Origin: Candidatus Zixiibacteriota bacterium
Lineage (GTDB): Bacteria; Zixibacteria; MSB-5A5; WJJR01; JAJRUJ01
Assembly: GCA_024277855.1 (NCBI GenBank)
Contig: JAJRUJ010000075.1
Span: 1 to 64,000 of the forward strand
Direction of reading: 5' to 3'
DNA: 64,000 nt
Position numbers and translations under genes: made by a program. Below are positions 7,510 to 17,407 of this stretch, piece after piece; position 1 is the first letter of the stretch, and each line of letters begins with the position of its first letter. The notes under the pieces were generated by a model, which made no database searches, was not told the DNA's origin, and saw nothing but the letters and a program-made list of their open reading frames with translations.

Positions 7510-9312
7510 CTAATTCTCACCGATGCGCAGAATGGCCAAAAATGCTTCGGCGGGGACTTCGACCTGCCCGATGCTTTTCATCCGCTTCTTGCCCGCTTTC
7601 TGTTTTTCCAGCAGCTTGCGCTTGCGGGTGATATCGCCGCCGTAAAGTTTGGCGATAACATCTTTGCGCAGCGGCTTGACTGTCTCGCGGGCAATCGCCT
7701 TGTTGCCGATTGCGGCCTGGATGATCACTTCGAATTGTTGACGCGGGATCACTTCTTTCAATTTTTCACAGCGCGCGCGGCCGAGATGATAGGCATTTTC
7801 ACGCGGGACAATCGCCGAAAGCGCATCGACCGAATCGCCGCCCAACAGCACCTCGAGTTTGACCAACTTGCCGGGCCGAAATTCCAAAAAATCATAATCG
7901 AGCGAGCCAAAACCACGCGTGGTCGATTTGAGCTTATCGTAGAAATCGAAAATGATTTCGGCCAGGGGCAAATCAAAGCTCAACAGTGCCCGCTCGGTTG
8001 TCGGGTATTCAGTGTTGATATACACCCCGCGCCGCGCTGTCGTCATTTTCATTACCGTGCCGACATATTCGACCGGGACAACAATCCGCGCGCGCACAAA
8101 CGGCTCGGCAATTGCATCGGTCTCCCCCGGCTCGGGCATTTTCGCCGGATTATCGACCGCCAGTTCCGACCCGTCCTTGAGCGTTACCCGATATTCGACA
8201 TTGGGCAACGAGGCGATGATCTCCTGATCAAACTCCCGCGAAAGCCGCTCGCGCACAATCTCCAAATGCAACAGGCCTAAAAACCCGCAACGAAATCCGA
8301 ACCCGAGCGCCGCCGATTGCTCCGGAGTAAAAGTCAACGAGGCGTCATTGAGCCGCAGTTTCTCCAGCGCAATCCGCAGACGGTTATACCCCTCGGCATC
8401 GGCGGGATAGATCCCGGAATAGACCATCGGTTTGATATCATAAAACCCGGGGAGCGGCTTGACAGTGTACTTGCCGACATGGCGGATCGTGTCGCCCACC
8501 CGCGCGCTTTTGATATCCTTGATATGCGCACAAATGTATCCCACATCGCCGGCGGACAGTTCGTCTTGGGCCACGAGGCCGAGTCGCAGATGCCCCACCA
8601 TCTCGGTTTCATATTCAGTGGCATGCGAGCAGAAAGTTATCTTATCGCCGGAGTGAATACTGCCGTCAACCACCCGCACATAGGCCAGGGCACCATGATA
8701 ATTGTCATATTGCGAATCGAAAACCAATGCGCGCAACGGCGCGGCGGGGTCGCCCGTCGGCGGCGGGATCCGCTCGATGATCGCCGCGAGGACAGCTTCG
8801 ACATTTTCACCGGATTTGGCCGAAATCGGAATCACCTCGTCGGGATCGCATCCCAACAGTTCGACTACTTCAGTTGTTGCCTTTTCGACATCGGCAGCAG
8901 GCAGGTCGATTTTATTCAAAACCGGGATAATCGTCAGGTCATTTTCAATCGCGAGTAAAGCATTGGCGACAGTTTGGGCCTGCACACCTTGTGAAGCATC
9001 GACAATAAGAATCGCCCCTTCACCGGCGGCCAGCGCGCGGGAAACTTCATAGGTAAAATCAACATGCCCGGGGGTGTCGATCAAATTGAGCACATATTCC
9101 TGTCCATCAGCGGCCCGATGTACCATCCGAATCGCGTGGGATTTAATTGTAATTCCCCGCTCCCGCTCGAGGTCCATGCTGTCGAGGACCTGCTTGCGCA
9201 TCCGGCGCGGCTCGACTGTATGCGTCTGCTCCAGCAACCGGTCGGCAAGCGTCGATTTCCCATGGTCGATATGGGCAATTATCGAAAAATTTCGGATATA
9301 GCGCTGGTCCAT
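7510..9312 (-). CDS. lepA: Elongation factor 4 (LepA)
   Basis: A 600-residue translational GTPase that back-translocates or remodels stalled ribosomes. The start at 9312 gives MDQRYIRNFS, the usual LepA N-terminus; an upstream TTG at 9375 would add 21 atypical residues. G1 (AHIDHGKST, residues 13-21), G3 (DTPGHVDF), G4 (NKID) and G5 are intact. The LepA-specific C-terminal domain ends in KQKAGKKRMKSIG and VPAEAFLAIL. Its length equals the family standard. It is the last gene of the leftward lepA-dcd-folE cluster. Confidence 0.97.
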   Translation of the reverse strand: MDQRYIRNFSIIAHIDHGKSTLADRLLEQTHTVEPRRMRKQVLDSMDLERERGITIKSHAIRMVHRAADGQEYVLNLIDTPGHVDFTYEVSRALAAGEGAILIVDASQGVQAQTVANALLAIENDLTIIPVLNKIDLPAADVEKATTEVVELLGCDPDEVIPISAKSGENVEAVLAAIIERIPPPTGDPAAPLRALVFDSQYDNYHGALAYVRVVDGSIHSGDKITFCSHATEYETEMVGHLRLGLVAQDELSAGDVGYICAHIKDIKSARVGDTIRHVGKYTVKPLPGFYDIKPMVYSGIYPADAEGYNRLRIALEKLRLNDASLTFTPEQSAALGFGFRCGFLGLLHLEIVRERLSREFDQEIIASLPNVEYRVTLKDGSELAVDNPAKMPEPGETDAIAEPFVRARIVVPVEYVGTVMKMTTARRGVYINTEYPTTERALLSFDLPLAEIIFDFYDKLKSTTRGFGSLDYDFLEFRPGKLVKLEVLLGGDSVDALSAIVPRENAYHLGRARCEKLKEVIPRQQFEVIIQAAIGNKAIARETVKPLRKDVIAKLYGGDITRKRKLLEKQKAGKKRMKSIGQVEVPAEAFLAILRIGEN

Positions 9313-9390
9313 GATATAAGGATCGACTGGGTGGCGGGATTTCACCACCGGGCGGAGTGCGGCCGTCACCGGCAAAGATCGTTCGTCTCT

Positions 9391-9945
9391 CTATAACTTG
9401 GGTAGTGTGACCCCTTGCTGGGCCTGGTATTTGCCCTTCTTGTCCGCGTAGGATGTTTCACAGATCTCATCGGACTCGAGAAAGAGTACCTGGGCAATCC
9501 CCTCGTTGGCATAAATCCGCGCCGGGAGCGGGGTGGTGTTGGAAATTTCCAGCGTGACAAAACCTTCCCATTCCGGCTCAAACGGGGTCACGTTGGTGAT
9601 GATCCCGCAGCGAGCATAGGTTGACTTGCCCAGACAAAGCGTAATCACACTGCGCGGAATCCGAAAATATTCAACCGAACGCCCCAGCGCAAACGAGTTG
9701 GGCGGAATCACGCATACATCGCCTTTGTATTCGACAAAAGAAGTCGGGTCGAATTCCTTGGGATCGACAACCGTCGTGTTGATATTGGTAAAAATGCGAA
9801 AATCGTCGGCCACGCGCATATCGTATCCATACGACGAAACACCAAAAGAAATTACACCGTCGCGGACCTGGCGGTCGGCAAAAGGTTCGATCATGCCATG
9901 CTCGCGGGCCATTCGGGTAATCCATTTATCCGATTTTACCGGCAT
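9391..9945 (-). CDS. dcd: dCTP deaminase
   Basis: A 184-residue homotrimeric enzyme of the dUTPase superfamily that converts dCTP to dUTP and feeds dTTP synthesis. The start at 9945 (MPVKSDKWI) fits family length and has GGAGA upstream. Seen motifs include [29 protein letters not shown] and [10 protein letters not shown], with the catalytic Glu expected in [13 protein letters not shown]. The protein ends in [13 protein letters not shown], the nucleotide-covering tail. No dUTPase gene is nearby, so I cannot tell mono- from bifunctional type. It is a housekeeping copy, not a phage-defence fusion. Confidence 0.95.
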   Translation of the reverse strand: MPVKSDKWITRMAREHGMIEPFADRQVRDGVISFGVSSYGYDMRVADDFRIFTNINTTVVDPKEFDPTSFVEYKGDVCVIPPNSFALGRSVEYFRIPRSVITLCLGKSTYARCGIITNVTPFEPEWEGFVTLEISNTTPLPARIYANEGIAQVLFLESDEICETSYADKKGKYQAQQGVTLPKL

Positions 9946-10038
9946 CGTTGGTCTTCTCCACAAATTGTCGCCGTCTTCAAACGGCGGACCGTAGTATAGG
10001 CGGCAAGGCCCCCGCAACCAAGCCGATTCGGTTATCGA

Positions 10039-10605
10039 TTAATGAGCAGTCGGTCGTGATTGATGCACAATCGCCAGAAATTCGGCGCGGGTGGCCGCGC
10101 TGTCATGGAATTCCCCCAGCATCGTCGAGGTCACTGCCACCGAGTTCTCTTTTTGCACCCCGCGCATCTGCATACACAAATGTTCGGCCTCGGCAATCAC
10201 CCCAACACCGACCGGTTTAACGATTTTGCTGATCGTCTCGGCAATCTGCCAGGTCATCCGTTCCTGCACCTGCAGGCGGCGGGCATAGGCCTCAACCAGT
10301 TCGGCCAATTTGGAAAGGCCGACGATCTTCCGGTCGGGGATATAGGCCACATGACATTTCCCGAAAAAGGGTAACAGGTGATGTTCACACATGCTGAAAA
10401 AATCAATGTCCTTGACAACGACCATGCTTTTGTGCTCGGCGTCAAGCACCGACTCTTTAAGAATCTGTTCCGGGTCGGCTTTATGCCCCGAAGTCAGAAA
10501 TGTCCAGGCGTTGGCCACCCGCTGGGGGGTCTTGTGCAATCCCGCGCGATCGGGGTCCTCGCCCAGCCCGACCAAAAAATCTTTTACCACGTCTGGTAAT
10601 GCCAT
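10039..10605 (-). CDS. folE: GTP cyclohydrolase I
   Basis: A 188-residue enzyme that converts GTP to 7,8-dihydroneopterin triphosphate, the first step of folate and pterin synthesis. The start at 10605 has GGGAGG 4 nt upstream. The zinc-binding [11 protein letters not shown] motif, [24 protein letters not shown], and [20 protein letters not shown] with the second metal Cys are intact. The N-terminus is short, as in many bacterial type IA enzymes. It lies upstream of dcd in the same leftward run. Confidence 0.97.
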   Translation of the reverse strand: MALPDVVKDFLVGLGEDPDRAGLHKTPQRVANAWTFLTSGHKADPEQILKESVLDAEHKSMVVVKDIDFFSMCEHHLLPFFGKCHVAYIPDRKIVGLSKLAELVEAYARRLQVQERMTWQIAETISKIVKPVGVGVIAEAEHLCMQMRGVQKENSVAVTSTMLGEFHDSAATRAEFLAIVHQSRPTAH

Positions 10606-10763
10606 CAACCCTCCCGGCCCGGAGATTTTATGGCGCCGACAATGTTCCATCGTCAGCCGTCAACATCAACGGGGTGCAGCGACTGCATCTCCGCACTGTG
10701 CAACTATACGTGATGATCCGGCCGAGTGAAAGGTGGAAATACGGGCCACCGGTCGTTCAAAGA

Positions 10764-11165
10764 TTATGATACGCCAGGCGAGCGAGGGGTCGGTTTTTTG
10801 CGCAACCGTCGATTATGCCAGGCCCCCAGGAGAAAGCCAATTACGACGCCGATCCCGTCGGCAAGAAAATCGCCCCATTCAACGAATCGGCCGGGGATCC
10901 AGCGCTGATGATATTCATCGGCGGCGGCGAAAACCGCCAGAATAAGCAAAATAATCCAGACCGCCCGGCGGTTCGGCGGCATACTTCCCGACGGCACCCA
11001 GCCCCGGAACGCCAGGTAGCCCAGGATGGTATAGACCAGCGCATGCTGCAACTTGTCCTCAAAAACCCAGCCGATGGTTTTGACCGACAGCGAAGGCCAG
11101 GAGGAAACTACGAGTACTGCCGCCGCCATGATTACCGCGCCGATTTTGTACCAATGCCTGTTCAT
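10764..11165 (-). CDS. VanZ-like membrane protein
   Basis: A 133-residue protein with four predicted helices. The VanZ signature is clear: DKLQHALVYTILGYLAF and DEYHQRWIPGRFVEWGDFLADGIG. The start is uncertain; 11165 gives MNRHWYKIG directly before the first helix, and an upstream start at 11243 would add 26 residues. VanZ homologues are inner-membrane proteins, one of which confers low-level teicoplanin resistance; most, including this one, have no known function. No van genes are present. Confidence 0.8.
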   Translation of the reverse strand: MNRHWYKIGAVIMAAAVLVVSSWPSLSVKTIGWVFEDKLQHALVYTILGYLAFRGWVPSGSMPPNRRAVWIILLILAVFAAADEYHQRWIPGRFVEWGDFLADGIGVVIGFLLGAWHNRRLRKKPTPRSPGVS

Positions 11166-11319
11166 TAAACCGATCCGTTCCGTCGCCGTCTCAAGTGTGT
11201 TTAGCCGCCGCGCCAATATCAACCCTTCCAGGTTGCAGATCAATCACAAAAAGCTGAAACGCGCTGATTGCCGAAGGGCAGCCCATAACCGTTGCCGAAC
11301 ATGCCAACCGAACCGGTAA

Positions 11320-11348
11320 TTGACTTTTTCGCCGCTGCACGGTAGACT
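11320..11348 (+). promoter_or_regulatory. Candidate promoter of pgsA-pgpA
   Basis: TTGACT (11320-11325) and TAGACT (11343-11348) are spaced 17 bases apart, about 36 bases upstream of the pgsA start. Pattern match only. Confidence 0.45.
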
Positions 11349-11384
11349 TCTCTCGTCGATAACTGTGAGGGCCATTAGAACGTT

Positions 11385-11972
11385 ATGAATCTGCCAAACA
11401 AATTGACCGTCTCGCGCATTGTCTTGTCACCGGTGTTTATCATTTTCTTTCTGATGGACAGCCCGACGGCCAAGCTGCTGGGGTTGATTGTGTTTGCCGT
11501 GGCGGCACTTACCGATCTCGGGGACGGCTACCTGGCGCGGCGGCTGGGCCGCACCACCGGATTTGGCAAATTTATGGATCCCTTGGCGGATAAAATTCTG
11601 ACCTCGACCGCTTTTCTGGCGTTGGTAGCCACCGGCCATGCCCGGGCCTGGATGGTGACGTTAATCATTCTCCGGGAATTCATGATCACCGGTTTTCGCT
11701 TGTTGGCGGCTTACCGAGGTATGGTGATTCTTTCCACGCTTTTTGCCAAAGCCAAGACCTTTTTGCAAATGCTAACAATCTCGATAATGTTACTTTACAT
11801 CTACATCGAGGCGGCCTGGCCGGCAACCTTGCATGATTGGGGGATCTATAACGGTACAACAATGACGACAGCATTTGACGGGCTGATGCTCCTGACCACG
11901 ATTATTACCGTCGGCACCGGCGTGGATTATGTCGTCAAATATGCCGGATTGTTGAAAAACGTATTAAAATGA
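11385..11972 (+). CDS. pgsA: CDP-diacylglycerol-glycerol-3-phosphate 3-phosphatidyltransferase
   Basis: A 195-residue inner-membrane enzyme that makes phosphatidylglycerol phosphate, the committed step to phosphatidylglycerol and cardiolipin. The CDP-alcohol phosphotransferase signature is intact: D-x2-DG-x2-AR-x8-G-x3-D-x3-D in DLGDGYLARR and GKFMDPLADK. About five membrane helices follow the usual pattern. The next gene is pgpA, which removes the phosphate from the product, so the two catalyse consecutive reactions. Confidence 0.95.
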   Translation: MNLPNKLTVSRIVLSPVFIIFFLMDSPTAKLLGLIVFAVAALTDLGDGYLARRLGRTTGFGKFMDPLADKILTSTAFLALVATGHARAWMVTLIILREFMITGFRLLAAYRGMVILSTLFAKAKTFLQMLTISIMLLYIYIEAAWPATLHDWGIYNGTTMTTAFDGLMLLTTIITVGTGVDYVVKYAGLLKNVLK

Positions 11973-12020
11973 GTTTTGTCGCCGGACAGCCGATGAATTG
12001 AACAAGGATGTTTTACTATT

Positions 12021-12527
12021 ATGCTCCCAGCATCATCAAAAGGCCCCCCACCGGAAAACCCGCCGTCGTTGCGGTTTCTCGACTATCCCACCCTATTATT
12101 GGCCAGCGGGCTTGGTACCGGATTTCTCCGGCCGTACGCGGGCAGCTGGGGGTCGATCCCGCCGTTATTTATTGGCTGGTACCTGATTTCCACGCAACCG
12201 CCGTGGGTTTTCTCGGCGGTCGTGGCGGGTGTGACCGCACTTGCGGTCCTCACCGCTGAACGGGCGCAATATTTTTGGGGGCATGACGCCAAGAAAATCA
12301 CCATCGATGAATACGCCGGTATGCTGGTCACCCTGATCGGCCTGCCGACGATTTGGTGGGTCTATCTGGCCTCGTTTTTTGCCTTTCGCTTCTTCGATAT
12401 ACTCAAACCACCCCCGGCAAGACAGCTCGAATCACTCCCCGGCGGCCTCGGTATTACCCTCGACGATGTCGCCGCCGGCATCTACGCCAATATCCTGATG
12501 CGGCTGGTGTTATGGCTGATGGGTTGA
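12021..12527 (+). CDS. pgpA: Phosphatidylglycerophosphatase A
   Basis: A 168-residue membrane phosphatase that dephosphorylates phosphatidylglycerol phosphate. Recognised by GTGFLRPYAGSWGS near the N-terminus, KITIDEYAGMLVTL (acidic metal ligands), FRFFDILKPPPAR and LPGGLGITLDDVAAGIYAN. It lies 48 nt after pgsA in the same direction, giving a two-step phosphatidylglycerol pathway. The first 20 residues are Pro/Ser-rich, so the true start could be slightly downstream. Confidence 0.93.
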   Translation: MLPASSKGPPPENPPSLRFLDYPTLLLASGLGTGFLRPYAGSWGSIPPLFIGWYLISTQPPWVFSAVVAGVTALAVLTAERAQYFWGHDAKKITIDEYAGMLVTLIGLPTIWWVYLASFFAFRFFDILKPPPARQLESLPGGLGITLDDVAAGIYANILMRLVLWLMG

Positions 12528-12723
12528 GCAAACTCCATTTTTAACGCAAAAAAGTGATACCGCTCCATATCATTTTTGTTGTATATCCCATACTGAACAA
12601 ATGGCCACGTATGAGGACGGCGGCTTGGTTGAATCCATTGCCTTCTCTTGCTTTTTGGGCCGGACGCGTTTAATTTATGGTTTAGGGATGTAACCGACGA
12701 TATTATTGCCATTTAAGGTTGCC

Positions 12724-13962
12724 ATGAACGCGGAAATCATCACAATCGGCGACGAAATTCTCTCCGGGCACACGGTCAACACCAACGCGTCATTTATCAG
12801 CGCGCGATTGTCTGAAATCGATATCGCGGTCACGCGGGTGATCACGGTCGGGGATGAACCGGCGACAATCGCCGAGGCGATCACGCGGGCAATGGAGCGC
12901 GCCGATGTGGTGATCACTACCGGCGGACTGGGACCGACTCATGATGATATCACCCGGGATGCCGTCGTCGACGCTTTTGACCGGCCGCTGGAGCTGAACG
13001 CCAAGGCCCTGGACACACTGAAGCAATTCTTTGCCGTACGCGGCCGCGAACTGACTAAAATCAACGAGGAACAGGCCATGCTCCCGCGCGGGGCCGAGGG
13101 GGTGCCCAATCCGGTAGGAACCGCGCCGGGAATTCATCTTGTCGTGGACGGCAGGCATTTCTACGCGTTGCCTGGGGTTCCCGCCGAGATGCGCGCGATG
13201 ATTACCGAATCAATCATCCCATTTTTAAAAACACTGACGGTGCCCAAGACGGCTTATGGCACCCTATACACTACCGGGGTTCCCGAATCGAATTTGTATG
13301 AAATCGTACGACCGGTGCTCGATCAGTTCCCCTCGGTTAAAGTCGCATTTCTGCCGGGGTATACCGGCGTGAAAATTCGCGGCTCGGCGGCGTTGGACTC
13401 TCTCGAACAATCCCGGAGTGTCGTCGATGACTGGAAGATGGGCATCCGCGCCGCGCTGGGGAAAACGGTCTATTCCGAAACCGATGATGCCATCGAGATT
13501 TCCATCGGTGAGTTGTTGAAGGGAAAAAACGCTACCCTGGCGCTGGCCGAATCCTGCACCGGCGGGATGATCGCCGCACGAATTACCGATGTCCCCGGCA
13601 GTTCCGAATATTTTGTTCGTGGCTATGTGACCTATTCGAACAAATCGAAAATCGAGTTGCTCGGCGTCGCCCCGGCCGCGATTGAAAAAGACGGCGCGGT
13701 ATCGGCAACGGTAGCCGGCCAGATGGCTGAGGGCGCGAAAACCCGCGCACAAACCGATTACGCTATCTCGGCCACCGGCATCGCCGGCCCGGGCGGCGGC
13801 ACCGAAACCAAACCCGTCGGGTTGATCTTCATCGCGGTGGCCGGCGGCGGCGAAACAGTCTGCCGAAAACTTCAACTCGGCACAGAACGATCGATCAACC
13901 GGCAGCGGGCAACCCAGGCCGCGCTCAATTTGCTGCGCGAACGCCTGCTCGGCGAAATATAA
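12724..13962 (+). CDS. cinA: CinA: nicotinamide-nucleotide amidase with MoCF-like domain
   Basis: A 412-residue protein. The start at 12724 gives MNAEIITIGDEIL, the standard N-terminus, with AAGG upstream. Residues 1-170 form the COG1058/MoCF-like domain (TTGGLGPTHDD, the ADP-ribose pyrophosphatase part). Residues about 255-412 are the CinA C-terminal deamidase (LALAESCTGGMIA, SNKSKIELLGV, SATGIAGPGGG). Together they recycle NMN to NaMN in pyridine-nucleotide salvage. The cinA-thpR-recA order recurs in many bacteria. The 196 bases before it contain no clear gene. Confidence 0.95.
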   Translation: MNAEIITIGDEILSGHTVNTNASFISARLSEIDIAVTRVITVGDEPATIAEAITRAMERADVVITTGGLGPTHDDITRDAVVDAFDRPLELNAKALDTLKQFFAVRGRELTKINEEQAMLPRGAEGVPNPVGTAPGIHLVVDGRHFYALPGVPAEMRAMITESIIPFLKTLTVPKTAYGTLYTTGVPESNLYEIVRPVLDQFPSVKVAFLPGYTGVKIRGSAALDSLEQSRSVVDDWKMGIRAALGKTVYSETDDAIEISIGELLKGKNATLALAESCTGGMIAARITDVPGSSEYFVRGYVTYSNKSKIELLGVAPAAIEKDGAVSATVAGQMAEGAKTRAQTDYAISATGIAGPGGGTETKPVGLIFIAVAGGGETVCRKLQLGTERSINRQRATQAALNLLRERLLGEI

Positions 13963-13985
13963 AAAACGAACCGGCCAACAACAGC

Positions 13986-14543
13986 ATGCGCACTTTCATC
14001 GCCATAAACCTCCCCCAACCAATTCGCGATCAGATCGGCGAACATCTGGACTCGTTTCGCCGGGTTGCCCGGGGAATTGGCTGGATACCACCGGGCAACG
14101 CGCATATCACGATAAAATTCCTCGGTGATGTCCCCCAAGCCAATCTGGAAGATCTCTCACTGGCGGTGCAGACTGCCGTCGAGGGGGCGCGGCGGTTCGA
14201 GGTCAAACTCGGTGGCTTTGGCGCCTTTCCAAATTTTCGTAAACCGCGCGTATTCTGGATCGGAATTACCGAGGGAATCGATCCTCTACAGGATCTGGCT
14301 GCGGCCATCGACAACGAATTGCACCGCCGGGGTTATGAAAAAGAAAAACGCAAGTTTTCCGCGCATATCACCCTCGGCCGCATTCGCAAGCCGGGAAATT
14401 ATCAGGCGCTGGAACAAGCGGCCAACCAAACACAATATTCGTCCGGAGCATTTCCTGTCCCAAGTGTGGAGATCATGAAATCGGTTCTTACGCCGCAGGG
14501 GGCGCAGTACTCTGTTTTCGAATCATTCGCATTAGAAGGATAA
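13986..14543 (+). CDS. thpR: RNA 2',3'-cyclic phosphodiesterase (LigT/ThpR)
   Basis: A 185-residue 2H-phosphoesterase. It carries both catalytic histidine motifs, HITIKFLG (about residues 40-47) and HITLGRIR (about 122-129), and the family start MRTFIAINLP. Homologues hydrolyse 2',3'-cyclic phosphate on RNA and ligate tRNA halves in vitro; the cellular role is not firmly known. It sits 23 nt after cinA and 12 nt before recA, so it is probably cotranscribed with both. Confidence 0.93.
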   Translation: MRTFIAINLPQPIRDQIGEHLDSFRRVARGIGWIPPGNAHITIKFLGDVPQANLEDLSLAVQTAVEGARRFEVKLGGFGAFPNFRKPRVFWIGITEGIDPLQDLAAAIDNELHRRGYEKEKRKFSAHITLGRIRKPGNYQALEQAANQTQYSSGAFPVPSVEIMKSVLTPQGAQYSVFESFALEG

Positions 14544-14555
14544 AAGAGGTGAACA

Positions 14556-15611
14556 ATGGCCAAGACGACCACCATGACAAATCAGCCGGCGACCGCAGAC
14601 AAAGGCCGGGCGCTCGACCAGGCAGTCATGCAAATTGAACGACAGTTCGGCAAGGGCTCGATCATGCGCCTCGGCGCCGACACCAAAATCGATGTCCCGG
14701 TTATTTCAACCGGCTCGATCTCGCTGGATACTGCACTCGGCACCGGCGGCATCCCGCGCGGCCGGGTAATCGAAATCTTCGGCCCGGAATCGTCGGGTAA
14801 GACCACGCTGGCTTTACATATTGTCGCCAACGCACAGAAACAAGGCGGCAACGCGGCTTTCATCGATGCCGAGCATGCGATGGACGCCGCCTACACCCGC
14901 AAACTCGGGGTCGATATCGACAATCTTCTGATTGCCCAGCCCGACACCGGCGAACAGGCACTCGAAATCACCGAAACGCTCGTCCGCTCCGCCGCGCTCG
15001 ATGTTGTCGTGATCGACTCGGTCGCCGCGCTGGTCCCCCGCGCCGAAATCGAGGGCGACATGGGCGATCCACAGATGGGTCTTCAGGCGCGACTGATGTC
15101 GCAGGCCTTGCGCAAACTCACCGGCACTATTTCCAAATCGAAAACCAGTGTAATTTTTATTAACCAGATTCGGATGAAAATCGGCGTGATGTTCGGCAAC
15201 CCCGAAACCACTACCGGCGGGAACGCCCTCAAGTTCTATTCGTCGGTCCGATTGGATATCCGTAAAATCGCCACGATTAAAGATGCCGGTGAAATCAAAG
15301 GATCGCGTACCCGCGTGCGAGTCGTCAAGAATAAAGTCGCACCGCCGTTCAAGGAAGCCGAGTTCGACATCATCTATGGCGAGGGTATCTCACTGGTCGG
15401 CGACCTGTTGGACATGGCGGCGGCCAAAGGAATCATCGAAAAATCAGGCACCTGGTATTCGTATGGCGATATCCGTATCGGTCAGGGCCGCGAAAACGCC
15501 AAGACTTTCATCTCTGACAATGCCGAGATGATGGCCGAAATCGACCAGAAAGTCCGCCTCGAACTGGGCTTGACCGAACCGACGGAGGAAAAAGAAAAAA
15601 ACCGGGAGTAA
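14556..15611 (+). CDS. recA: Recombinase RecA
   Basis: A 351-residue recombinase. Walker A (GPESSGKT, residues about 76-83), the FIDAEHAMD stretch, [10 protein letters not shown] (Walker B) and the loop-2 region before [13 protein letters not shown] are intact. The C-terminus is acidic (TEEKEKNRE), as usual. AGAGGTG precedes the ATG. I saw no LexA-type box in the short spacer before it, so SOS control would have to act from an upstream promoter. A long hairpin without a T tract follows. Confidence 0.98.
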   Translation: MAKTTTMTNQPATADKGRALDQAVMQIERQFGKGSIMRLGADTKIDVPVISTGSISLDTALGTGGIPRGRVIEIFGPESSGKTTLALHIVANAQKQGGNAAFIDAEHAMDAAYTRKLGVDIDNLLIAQPDTGEQALEITETLVRSAALDVVVIDSVAALVPRAEIEGDMGDPQMGLQARLMSQALRKLTGTISKSKTSVIFINQIRMKIGVMFGNPETTTGGNALKFYSSVRLDIRKIATIKDAGEIKGSRTRVRVVKNKVAPPFKEAEFDIIYGEGISLVGDLLDMAAAKGIIEKSGTWYSYGDIRIGQGRENAKTFISDNAEMMAEIDQKVRLELGLTEPTEEKEKNRE

Positions 15612-15620
15612 ATATAACTT

Positions 15621-15646
15621 GGCGGCCGGCCAAATGGCTGGCCGCC
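15621..15646. other. GC-rich hairpin after recA
   Basis: An eleven-pair stem (15621-15631 with 15636-15646, one G-T wobble) with an AAAT loop starts 9 nt after the recA stop. No T run follows, so it could be an RNA-stability or factor-assisted termination element rather than an intrinsic terminator. The remaining bases to 15885 show no gene. Confidence 0.6.
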
Positions 15647-15885
15647 CCAAACTCAGGTGGAATTAGTCGTTCTGTCTTGGCCCGCCCTTCGGTAAAAAAC
15701 TGCTATCCCTCATATAACCGGAGAACAGTGACGTTTGCCGAAAGTCATGATTGACTGACCATCAATCGGAGACTCCTTTCACCAAAAATAAAATAGAAAA
15801 AGTGTTTCTTAACTTTGAGTCTATTCGGGTCCACTTTCAGCGGACAGCGGGCATTTCGGGTAGTCTCCAGTCTGGCGGGTAAAAT

Positions 15886-16623
15886 ATGACAAAGACAGCG
15901 GTAACCCTGCTTATGGCATTTATTTTAGCCGTTATGTTCGGCTGTAACAGGGTTCAAACCCGGATGGCTCCGAATCACAAACCGACAACAGCAAGTAATG
16001 CGTCATGGAATTTCGACGATGTTCCCGTTGGCCAACTTCCTGCCGGGTGGAAAGTAGCTGCGACGAACCGGAAAGGTCCCCTGGCCACATGGCAGGTTAT
16101 CAAGGATACAACCGCGCCTTCCGGTGATCATGTTCTTGCCCTGACCAGCCCTAATCACGCGTTCGGAGGCACCTTTAACATCTGTTGGACGGACACTGTT
16201 TCCTTCCTCGACGGTGAAATCGAAGTCCGATTCAAAGCCGTCAAAGGAGAAGAAGACCAGGGTGGAGGCGTGATATGGCGGGTGCAGGACAAGGAGAACT
16301 ATTACATCGCCCGTTTTAATCCCCTGGAGAACAACTTCCGCATATACTATGTCCGTGATGGCGCCCGCAAGACTCTGGCAGATTCCAGAATCGCACTGCC
16401 GGCCGGGAAGTGGCACACGCTCAAGATTGTTCAGCACGGTAACCACTTTGCAGGGTTCCTCGATGGAAAGAAACTGCTTGAAGACACCGATGATCTCTTC
16501 ATGAAACCGGGTGGTGTAGGTCTGTGGACAAAAGCCGACGCCGTGACATCTTTTGACGATTTTAAAGTCGAGTCCGGCGCGGAAAAAGACGGTGATGATC
16601 ACGAGGATGGTGACGACAGGTAG
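15886..16623 (+). CDS. Lipoprotein with concanavalin-like (family 16/DUF1080-type) domain
   Basis: A 245-residue protein with a lipoprotein signal (VMFGC, Cys at about 20). From residue 40 it shows WNFDDVPVGQLPAGWK, then FLDGEIEVRFKAVKGEEDQGGGVIWR, YYIARFNPLENNFRIYYV and FAGFLDGKKLLE. This is the jelly-roll fold often annotated DUF1080 or 3-keto-disaccharide hydrolase-like. Catalytic activity is not evident. The tail is a run of Asp, His and Gly. It opens the accessory block between recA and dnaN and precedes a ChrB-like gene. Confidence 0.7.
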   Translation: MTKTAVTLLMAFILAVMFGCNRVQTRMAPNHKPTTASNASWNFDDVPVGQLPAGWKVAATNRKGPLATWQVIKDTTAPSGDHVLALTSPNHAFGGTFNICWTDTVSFLDGEIEVRFKAVKGEEDQGGGVIWRVQDKENYYIARFNPLENNFRIYYVRDGARKTLADSRIALPAGKWHTLKIVQHGNHFAGFLDGKKLLEDTDDLFMKPGGVGLWTKADAVTSFDDFKVESGAEKDGDDHEDGDDR

Positions 16624-16796
16624 TCCGGTGTGCTGAAACTCACGGCGCGGCCCTGAGATACCGGGGAGACCGGAGACGTTTCCAGCGCATGAACTGGCAA
16701 TATGAGTGAAAGCGCTGCGTTGACACGGCGCGGTATGGGGCCGTCGAAAACGCCGACCTTAGATATAATCCACCCAAAGAATAGAAAGGACAAACC

Positions 16797-17234
16797 ATGA
16801 AATGGGTAACGCGGTCGCATGTTCATGTGGACAGGGTGGCATGTCCCTGGCTCATCAGACGGTTTATCGACTCGGAGGCTGAAATACTCTTTGTCCCCAA
16901 GTCGCGTATCCACGACACGGTCGAGCAAACGGGAGCGATTCCTTTCGATGCACCCGGTGTTGAATTGGGCCACCACGACGGCAAGTGCTCGTTCGAGAGT
17001 ATTATCGAGAAGTATGACCTGCGGGACAAGGCCTTGCTGCGGCTGGCGAAAGTCATTCACGCGGCGGACACGGACGACCGGGACAGCGACGCACTGGCCG
17101 CCGGCTTTGAGGCCATTGCCGTGGGATACAGTATCCGCTTTCCCGACGATGCCGAAAATCTTCAGCACCAGTTCGAGGTTTATGATGCACTTTACGCGTG
17201 GTGCCGCATGGCGGTGGCCAAATCCAAGCAATAA
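16797..17234 (+). CDS. ChrB C-terminal-like protein
   Basis: A 145-residue protein made almost wholly of the ChrB_C domain: HVHVDRVACPWLIRRFID near the N-terminus, then AEILFVP, GVELGHHDGKCSFESII and AVGYSIRFPDD. In proteobacteria, ChrB regulates chromate resistance. Stand-alone domains also occur without chrA, as here, and their role is unclear. AAAGGA precedes the start. A perfect TATAAT at 16764-16769, without a good -35, could be its promoter. The next gene is an oxidase-like membrane protein. Confidence 0.8.
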   Translation: MKWVTRSHVHVDRVACPWLIRRFIDSEAEILFVPKSRIHDTVEQTGAIPFDAPGVELGHHDGKCSFESIIEKYDLRDKALLRLAKVIHAADTDDRDSDALAAGFEAIAVGYSIRFPDDAENLQHQFEVYDALYAWCRMAVAKSKQ

Positions 17235-17407
17235 TTGCGCCTCCGCAGACCGTTGTCCGGCCGGGGATGATCGGCGAATGGACGATTGACAACAAGGCGT
17301 GTGCGACATATACCCTGGAATAGGAGTGTCGGCAACCGTTCCCATCACCAATCCTTTGTATGACCCGACGTCGTTGCCTGCTTTGACGCTTATTGCGTGA
17401 AGGCCGA

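Noticed and set aside
9391..9945. dCTP deaminase as an antiphage defence gene
   Set aside because: It is a standard-length housekeeping enzyme in a cluster with folE and lepA, unlike defence versions with extra domains.
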